DNA of 64,000 bases from Delphinapterus leucas (lineage: Eukaryota; Chordata; Mammalia; Artiodactyla; Monodontidae): NCBI RefSeq assembly GCF_002288925.2, contig NW_022098001.1:4922163-4986162 (forward strand). Reading direction: 5' to 3'. Positions 57,596 to 64,000 of the stretch are shown here, one piece after another (position 1 is the stretch's first letter; each line of letters begins with the position of its first letter). The position numbers and the translations under genes were made by a program. Below the pieces are notes generated by a model. That model was given only the letters and a program-made list of their open reading frames with translations. It searched no databases and had not been told where the DNA came from.

Positions 57596-60314
57596 GCTAT
57601 ACTCCAAAACAAAGGATAGTGATAACGACAGTAATAACAGTAGCAGTAACAAATAAAAGTGACAATGATAGTAAAAATGATAATAATAACACAATGCTTA
57701 TTATAAGAAACATATAAACAATAGTGTTTGGCGATTAGAGAAAATGGAGAAATTGCTTCCAACTGGAGATCACTGGAAATCTTTGACCGGTCATTTTACA
57801 AAGACAGTTGTCCACCAGTATAGGTGACCCCACTTCTGTAGCAGAGCAGTCATTTGTGAGGAGCTACCCAACCAGCCAGTATTTCTCAGCCCCTCTGCCA
57901 TGACTAATTCTCAGCAGTGGAATCTGAGTGAAAGTGATGTGGGTCCCTCCATTGCCAAGGCAGTGTAGACGCAGGTTTGTTTTTCCCACATTCTCTTTCT
58001 TCTTGCTGACCAGAATACCTATATAAATACTGCTTTATAAACACTGCTTTGTATTTATACAAAACATAAACTTTTATTCTGCTAAGCCACTGACATTTTA
58101 GGGACTTACTCATTGAAGCCACCGGCATTACACTAGCTAATATAGAAATCATTCTGAGCAAGGAATAGAAAATAGGCAATATCATAGAGGCATGGTGTGT
58201 GCAGGGAGAGTGAACAATTCAGGTCTTTGGAGGATAGATATTAGAGAGAAGGAGAATGACTGGAAAGGTCATTTAGGACCATGAATACCAGGCACGGAGT
58301 TTCAACTCTCAGTGATGGAGATCCCCTGAGACAAGGGAGGTCATAAGTGAAACCTATCCCATTTAAACCTAAAAAAAATGTTTGTAGTTTCCATTAGAAA
58401 TATGAGCAGAAAGAATTTTGGATCATGGATGGCTAACTGCCCTCCCCTGTTAAATAAATATGTTTGGTTTTAAGTGGAACATACACACTCCCAAGCTCAC
58501 ACATATGCACACTTGCACACACAAACATGCACACATACACACTTGCATGCCTGCAAAGCACAGACATGCACACATACTGTTCACACACATGTGCACACAC
58601 TTATTCACACTTGTGAATTCACACACTCACCATTTTCTCCTCAAGCAGTGTTAGATCTTATCTAAATAATCTTCTAACTGTATGTTTATATAGCTACCTA
58701 TTCATTTCTAGAACTGCATCTGTTTGGACACCTGGCTTATATATTTTTGTGAGGAAGAAAAACTAGAGTGCATGGCCGAATACTTGTATTCTCATTGCCT
58801 TTGTGATCTCTGTTTCCCCTTCTTTGCCTCGTGGAAGTAAGTCAGAAATGGAAGGGGCATAACTCAAGGAAAGAGAGAAGGCACATCTTTTTCACTTCTC
58901 TGTCTTCTTTTCTTCTTATTCTTTAAACACTTTCTTCTGTGGGTCTCCACAAACTCTCCTCAGGTGGGTTCAGAAGGTCCTGAGAGCTGCCAAACTTCCC
59001 CTCCAGTAAGAAACTTGTGCAAAAGGCCAGCTGCTTCCCAGAGGGATGTGACAGATGGCAAGATCACCGTGCAGGGCTCGGATGGCTCACTCAGGTGGAG
59101 AGGCATCAGGGAGCTGGAAGCAGAGCTCTGGAAATTATTCTTGTCCTGCTTCAGCTTCTCATATTAACAATTCCACACCCTTCGAAGCTGTGAATTTTGG
59201 AGGTTGCAGAGCCCAGAGGCATGCTTTTTTTTTCTCCTGAAAGAGCAAATCTGTTTGAGTTCTCTAAAGCCACCATGTCATTGGGGATATTGTCTTTACT
59301 GCACTGTACACTATTTTCTAGCGTTCACTGATGCCTAACTCGGTCTAATTTTCTCACCTGGGTGTGATGCTGACTTACCAATGGTAACGCCAGAGTAACC
59401 TCAACCAGCTTATAAAGGGGGCTCTTCAACAACCACAGTGCAGGCAGAGCCCAGATGGCATGTGGAATGACATGCCTGGTGTGTGGCCCGATGTGAGAGT
59501 TTAGACTTTGCAACTGGCCTGATGGAGGAGTGGCAAGCGTGGAGTGCTCAGAAATCGTAGCTTGGTTAGAGATAACAAATATTTCCCCTATAGGATACGT
59601 TGTTTGTGGTTCTTCCTTCCTCCCAAGAGCCACGAGGCAATGCCACGCAGGCAGCTTTACTCTCAGATACCATCACTGGATGGGAAAGCGTGACAAGGCA
59701 GATGTTGAAGTTCCACATCTAACCTTTACCTTCAAAGAACAGAAAAAGTAGCAAATACCAACCCCCTTATCACCGTAGGGTTAATTAGGCTAACAGCATC
59801 TGTACAAGTGACTCGATTGAAGATGTTTACTGCCAGAAAGCAGGAATTCTGTTTAACTGTTTCTTTCCTGTTAGTGAGATGCTGACTACCATAGTTTTGC
59901 TGTGTCCAGTAGTTGTACCCTGTCTCTTTGTCACCAAAGGAACATCAGCAGAAAAACAAGTGACTAACACCCCCCAGGGTAGCACCTAGAAACCTGTATC
60001 AAGATGATGAGCATCTGTGTTAAATTTCAGACCCTTGGTATTTGAAGAAGCTCCACAACAGAGCCTTGATGTGCTTTTTGCCCCAAAGTCGAGGTGACAC
60101 TGAGTTTGAACAGTGTACATACACATATGAGAAGATTTTACTAATATATGTTCCAAGACGCCTGGCAAAGTTACAGCACAGTTCATGGACTTGGAAAAGT
60201 TCTGTTTACATTAGATTTTTTTAATGTTTAGCTAAGTGGCCTCCAAGTGGATCAAACCCACAACTTTGGCAACAGTATAACTATAGTCTACCTAAAAGAC
60301 TTTCATATTCTTTT
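57596..60314. other. Unassigned non-coding sequence
   Basis: Contains a CA-rich simple tract at 58486-58640. The segment 58950-59240 is less AT-rich and has overlapping frames of 61 and 67 codons without domains. No exon could be supported. Confidence 0.35.
58486..58640. repeat. Degenerate CA/CATG tract
   Basis: Interrupted CACA runs with ATGCACAC units over about 150 bp. The histidine-rich frames here are artefacts. Confidence 0.85.
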
Positions 60315-60465
60315 CTACATAGAAGCATCTGAGGAACTTGATAAACTGCAGATTCTAGGGCCTCACTCTAGAGTCTCTGATTCAGCCAGTCTGAAGTGGG
60401 GCCCAAGAATCTGCATCCCAATAAGCTTCCCAGGAGATTCTGATGCAGTAGTCTTGAAACCAAAC
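60315..60465 (+). mobile_element. MER5A-like hAT-Charlie fragment
   Basis: AGCATCTGAGGAACTTGATA, GAGTCTCTGATTCAGCCAGT, GGGGCCCAAGAATCTGCATC and CCCAGGAGATTCTGATGCAG are the MER5A interior in order. The terminal inverted repeats are not visible. Confidence 0.78.
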
Positions 60466-60639
60466 CCAGAAATAATGTTAATTGAGGCAAATGCCAATTT
60501 GAAAGTTTGAAGTCTTCTTTGAGGTTATAGAGAGGACTACACCTCATCATGGGTTAATCTTATTTGCCATGATGAAAGTGGGAAAGAGAAAGAAGGTAGG
60601 AAAATGACAAAGAGAGAAAGTGGGATGTTTTACGTTGTG

Positions 60640-61060
60640 TTCCCCGGAGGCCGAGGCTGAGACAGGAATTCCTGTGCAGGCGAAAGGGGTGAGGGAGGCA
60701 AGCTAGCAGACGAGAAGGAGCTAATCAGAGAGGGGGTCTCTGCTGGAGTCTAGCCTCAGCCTGACCCCTCAGGGAGCTCTAGGGCATGAGTCACACACAC
60801 ATTTTGAGGCCAGGTCTCAGTTTCTTGTAACCCCGTATCACTTCGTCTATGGCTGTGGGCTACCCCTGGATGTGGGGCTCCAGCTCCCAGGCATCTCTGT
60901 TTGGGGTGGTTCCTTTCAGCAGGGAACAATATTCTGGAGGAAGAAGCAGCTGTGAGCTTACCCAGCCAACACTTCCAACACTTCCATCCGGTGGGGGAAG
61001 GATGCACCAGCCCAATAAAGGACATTTTGGTTGGAGTACCAACAGCGTCAGATACAGGGA
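60640..61060. repeat. GC-rich interspersed repeat, family unresolved
   Basis: GAGGCCGAGGCTGAGACAGG, GGGAGGCAAGCTAGCAGACG and GGGCTCCAGCTCCCAGGCAT resemble a mammalian repeat I have seen but cannot name. It might be LTR-derived. Overlapping frames of 74-136 codons on both strands (60756-61233) reflect the higher GC content, not a gene. Confidence 0.35.
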
Positions 61061-61319
61061 GGAATGGAAGTAGGGGAATGAGAAAAAGAATGATAAATAA
61101 ACACTTCTCAACTAAGGATGATCCAAACAAAAGTTCTACTGTTCCAGTCAACAACCCGAATGGCACTAAAAAGCCAACAAGTCACTTTCTGTGGTACATT
61201 CCACTGAGCGTTCACAAATTGCAGCATCCTTGAGCATGTGCAGACTTGACGCTAGTGTCTAGATAGCTGCCTCCAGAGTAATCTGTGGTTATAAGGGCAC
61301 AAAGGTACAGGAGGACATG

Positions 61320-62960
61320 AGACCACACACCAAATCACAGAATCTTAGAGATGAACAACTGGGCAGTCCAACAATTCCTCTCTGAAGCACAGGCCATTAT
61401 ACTCAACTTCATGCCATCTGCAAATGTAGTAAACACACATTTTCACCATAGTTAAACTAAAATGTACTGTATCAATCAAGACCACTGATTAACTCAAAAT
61501 TTCAAAACCCTTCGTGTAGGATAAAGCACCACTAGGATAAACCAATCCAAGTCATATTTTCCATCTTACCCAAACTTCCATGACTTATTTTGTCCAATAA
61601 ATGCCTTCTGAAATCAAAGATGCCATTACTATGCCATTTCTCTATCACTCCAATTGCTTCATTTTAGAAGGAAATTAATCGGTAGTATCAATGAGTCAAC
61701 ATTTGCTTCAAGTATCAATACTTTTTTAAAAATAGGTGTTAATAAACCACAGATATGATCGTTTATTCCAAAAACATTACTAGGTTTTGATAGTATTTTA
61801 CTGAACAAAAAATTTTAGAAATTCCACCGTTTGCCCCTTTTTAAAAGCATGTCATATACCCACCTGCAGTGCTTTGGTAAGTCTCTCTACCGCCATGATT
61901 TCTAAAAGGGCACCAGACTAACACTATGGTGCTCTCTGCGTGGTCTTCCAGGACCTTACAATTTAATCCCTCTGAGACTTTACCCACATAAAGCTAATAG
62001 ATTTTTCTTTACAATTTATTTGCTCATCTAACCTGGGCCTCTACATCCTCTTAATGATCTTTGTTCTGACTAGTCGAGCTTGAAGATGGTCTTGCTTGCT
62101 GGAAAACATATAATCAAAGTAGGGTCTAAATAATTTCTCTATTACCTTGGGCATATATCTATTGGAGCACTTACAGATGCACTTACCTTTTTCATATTCT
62201 CCTTGCCCTACAGAGAGCAAGAAGGCCTTTGGGTTGTATGCAACTCTTATTGAAACTTACTTTTCACCCTGGACTTTAGCTTTCCTGATACTCTTCTCCA
62301 GATGCACTTCCTACTCCCGTGTGCATCTGGGCCAAGGCCTCCCTCCATTTTTGTAGATGCCCTTCTACTAGATGACTTTATCAGAGGGCTTCTTTTTGGC
62401 TGCATTGTTAACTTTAGCTATCATGTAATTATGCTCGTTTGTGCTAAGTTGTTACAAATTCTACTTTTCAAAGATTCCTCTAGAGCCACATGAACTTTTG
62501 ACTTTCCTGACCATGCAACAAGGCTTGCCCTTTTTATAAACTCTAGGCAATGTATTTCCTAAAGCCTAAGATATAGTATTGAGTGTCTCCTATGATTTTT
62601 TTATTTAGTATCTCAAATGATTTGACTACTTCCTACAAAAGTCCCTATCACGTCTCTATCACAAACAGTTCTTTCATAATTTGGTCCAGAATATTGTTTT
62701 CTTTCCTTGCTTCTTCATCTTTCTGAGTTGTCAGCAAGTCTAGAATTTATCAGATGCCCTGCCTTTGGTAGAATAAGACTTCAGCAGACATTCCGACGGG
62801 TGTATTTTCCCTTCTCTTCAAGGCCAGTTTTGTAATCTGCGTTCGGAAACCTTTATCCATATCCTCTGTCTGGTCTGTTGGTCTGCAGAATACTTCAAGA
62901 ATAATATCACTTCTAATTCTCTTTTATCTTATCCTCCCTGAGAGGAAAATTTGCAATGTC
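61320..62960 (-). mobile_element. CR1/L3 LINE, long fragment spanning RT and upstream region
   Basis: Antisense CR1/L3 order is kept over about 1.6 kb: TCACAGAATCTTAGAGATGA (3' end side), CTCAACTTCATGCCATCTGC, TTTTCCATCTTACCCAAACT, TTATTTTGTCCAATAAATGC followed by CTTCTGAAATCAAAGATGCC (RT core), CATCTAACCTGGGCCTC, and finally GTCCAGAATATTGTTTTC and TCTGTTGGTCTGCAGAATAC, the part lying between endonuclease and RT. No frame survives. Length is unusual for a mammalian L3 remnant. Identification rests on the order of many short matches to the remembered consensus. Confidence 0.66.
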
Positions 62961-63224
62961 CATTCTTTGTGCAGAAGGGAAAAGAACGTTTTGAGTCATA
63001 GCTATCACCTGGGTTTCCATGTGCTGCTGAATATTTGAATGCTCAAAAGAGAGGGAACTCAAAGGTCAGTAAAATATATTTTTTTGGACAAAGCAGCAAA
63101 AAGATCACTTGTCTTTTTCTCTTTAAATTTCCCCATACCAATGACAACCTCTGTCCCAGGTTGTACTAAAACATACACTTATCTAATAAAAGTAGAATTA
63201 ATTGAAGTATTATACATAGGAAAA

Positions 63225-63435
63225 CAGAGAGTTATTAAGAATAGGAGCTTTGAAGCCCTGAGCTGACTTGACGTTGATTCCCAGCTGCAGTGCCTATGCT
63301 GTGTGTCACTGATAGTTTCTCTAAGTCTTAGATGTTAATCTATAAAATGGATTTATTAGTAGCACCTATCTCATGGGATCGCTGTGAAAATTATTTTTAA
63401 AAGGCTGACCCCAGTACCTGGATTTCAATAAATGT
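63225..63435 (+). mobile_element. MIR
   Basis: GAATAGGAGCTTTGAAGCCC, TTAATCTATAAAATGGATTT and CACCTATCTCATGGGATCGC are MIR segments in order. Confidence 0.75.
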
Positions 63436-63439
63436 ATTT

Positions 63440-63830
63440 ATTTAATAAAAACCAATTAACAATTGCTTAGTTTGAACCAAGAAATATTCTCTATATTGTT
63501 ATTATAACAGTGAACAAGTATAAAATTCCTGGCCTCACTAGGAGGGAGTCAGATGCAAACTATAAAATCATCCATACATAAAACATATATAAATTATGGC
63601 CAAGAGTAAATGCAATAAAAATACATAAAACGAGAACCAGAAATAAACTATGTATGTGAGGGAAGGGCCATTACTTTAGCTAGGATGGTCAGGAAAAGCT
63701 TAAGACTTCTCTAAACAGGGGCCATTTCAGTTGAGCCCGAATGATGAGAAAGCACCAGCAATACAAAAATCTGGGAGAAAAGTATTCTAGACAGAGGGAT
63801 GGGCAAGTGTAGATAATAGTAAACTACTTC
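63440..63830 (-). mobile_element. L2 3' region
   Basis: Antisense L2: TAACAGTGAACAAGTATAAA, TGGTCAGGAAAAGCTTAAGA, CAGTTGAGCCCGAATGATGA and AAAGTATTCTAGACAGAGGG in the order from 3' end to protein C-terminus. Confidence 0.68.
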
Positions 63831-64000
63831 TCAGTACATGTGTTTCCCTTAAATAGATTTTGGCCAAGTGGTTGACATGATTTTATATTTTCTGTTTGGG
63901 CATTATCAATTCTCACTTAGAAATGAGCAGATTCCTCTTGATCATCCTCTGTAATGCCATTCAATCAATCATCGATATTTTAAGCTTTTGCAAAGTGCAA

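Noticed and set aside
58460..58665. Histidine/threonine-rich open frames
   Set aside because: Translation of a degenerate CA tract.
60756..61233. Frames of 74-136 codons on both strands
   Set aside because: GC-rich interspersed repeat; no domain, and both strands are equally open.

Overview
This is a gene-free stretch of mammalian nuclear DNA, almost certainly from a cetacean or a close whippomorph relative. The diagnostic evidence is a set of tRNA-derived CHR-type SINEs (the Cetacea/Hippopotamus/Ruminantia family), three with the long body typical of whales and hippos (267-586, 36541-36885, 47493-47708) and two with a short body (5127-5318, 10151-10278). A young L1 of the cetartiodactyl type (22915-24802) agrees with this. 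I could support no protein-coding exon, no tRNA or rRNA gene, no CpG-island promoter and no CRISPR array. Every long open frame I examined lies in a transposon, lies opposite an L1, is low complexity, or has no recognisable protein feature. The window is either intergenic or inside a very large intron.

The content is a layered transposon record. The oldest layer is CR1/L3 (two long minus-strand fragments at 45900-46640 and 61320-62960), L2 and MIR. Next come eutherian-age elements: hAT DNA transposons (MER5A-like copies at 6.5-7.0 kb and 60.3 kb, a MER3-like copy at 2.3 kb, and a Tip100-like element of about 1.07 kb at 1092-2158), two HAL1 half-L1 elements in opposite orientation (11320-12075 plus, 52890-53950 minus), old L1M ends (13130, 47915) and an MLT1-like solo LTR (18963-19511). 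The youngest layer is the CHR SINEs and the L1 at 22.9-24.8 kb, which still have readable target-site duplications.

Layout: 0-2.5 kb SINE, micro-retroinsertion and two hAT elements; 2.5-5.1 kb unassigned; 5.1-8.2 kb SINE, MIRs and one L2 holding two MER5A copies; 8.2-22.6 kb sparse old repeats, HAL1 and the LTR; 22.6-25.4 kb an L2 split by a young 5'-truncated L1; 25.4-33.7 kb mostly unassigned; 33.9-36.2 kb an old L1 split by a second L1 fragment; 36.5-37.4 kb SINE, L2 and MIR; 37.4-42.0 kb a repeat-poor block; 42-49.3 kb MIR, L2, CR1/L3, SINE, L1 and microsatellites; 49.3-52.9 kb unassigned; 53-64 kb HAL1, MIR, L2, MER5A, a GC-rich unassigned repeat and CR1/L3.

No new multi-gene system is present. 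The most interesting items are: a very short retroinsertion (37 nt between 14-bp direct repeats) holding only AATAAA, about 19 nt and an A tail; a 68-bp L1 tail insertion; and the young L1, which has lost about 600 bp internally at a 5-bp microhomology and has a mutated reverse-transcriptase motif. Repeat names and consensus comparisons come from memory of the families and need RepeatMasker confirmation.
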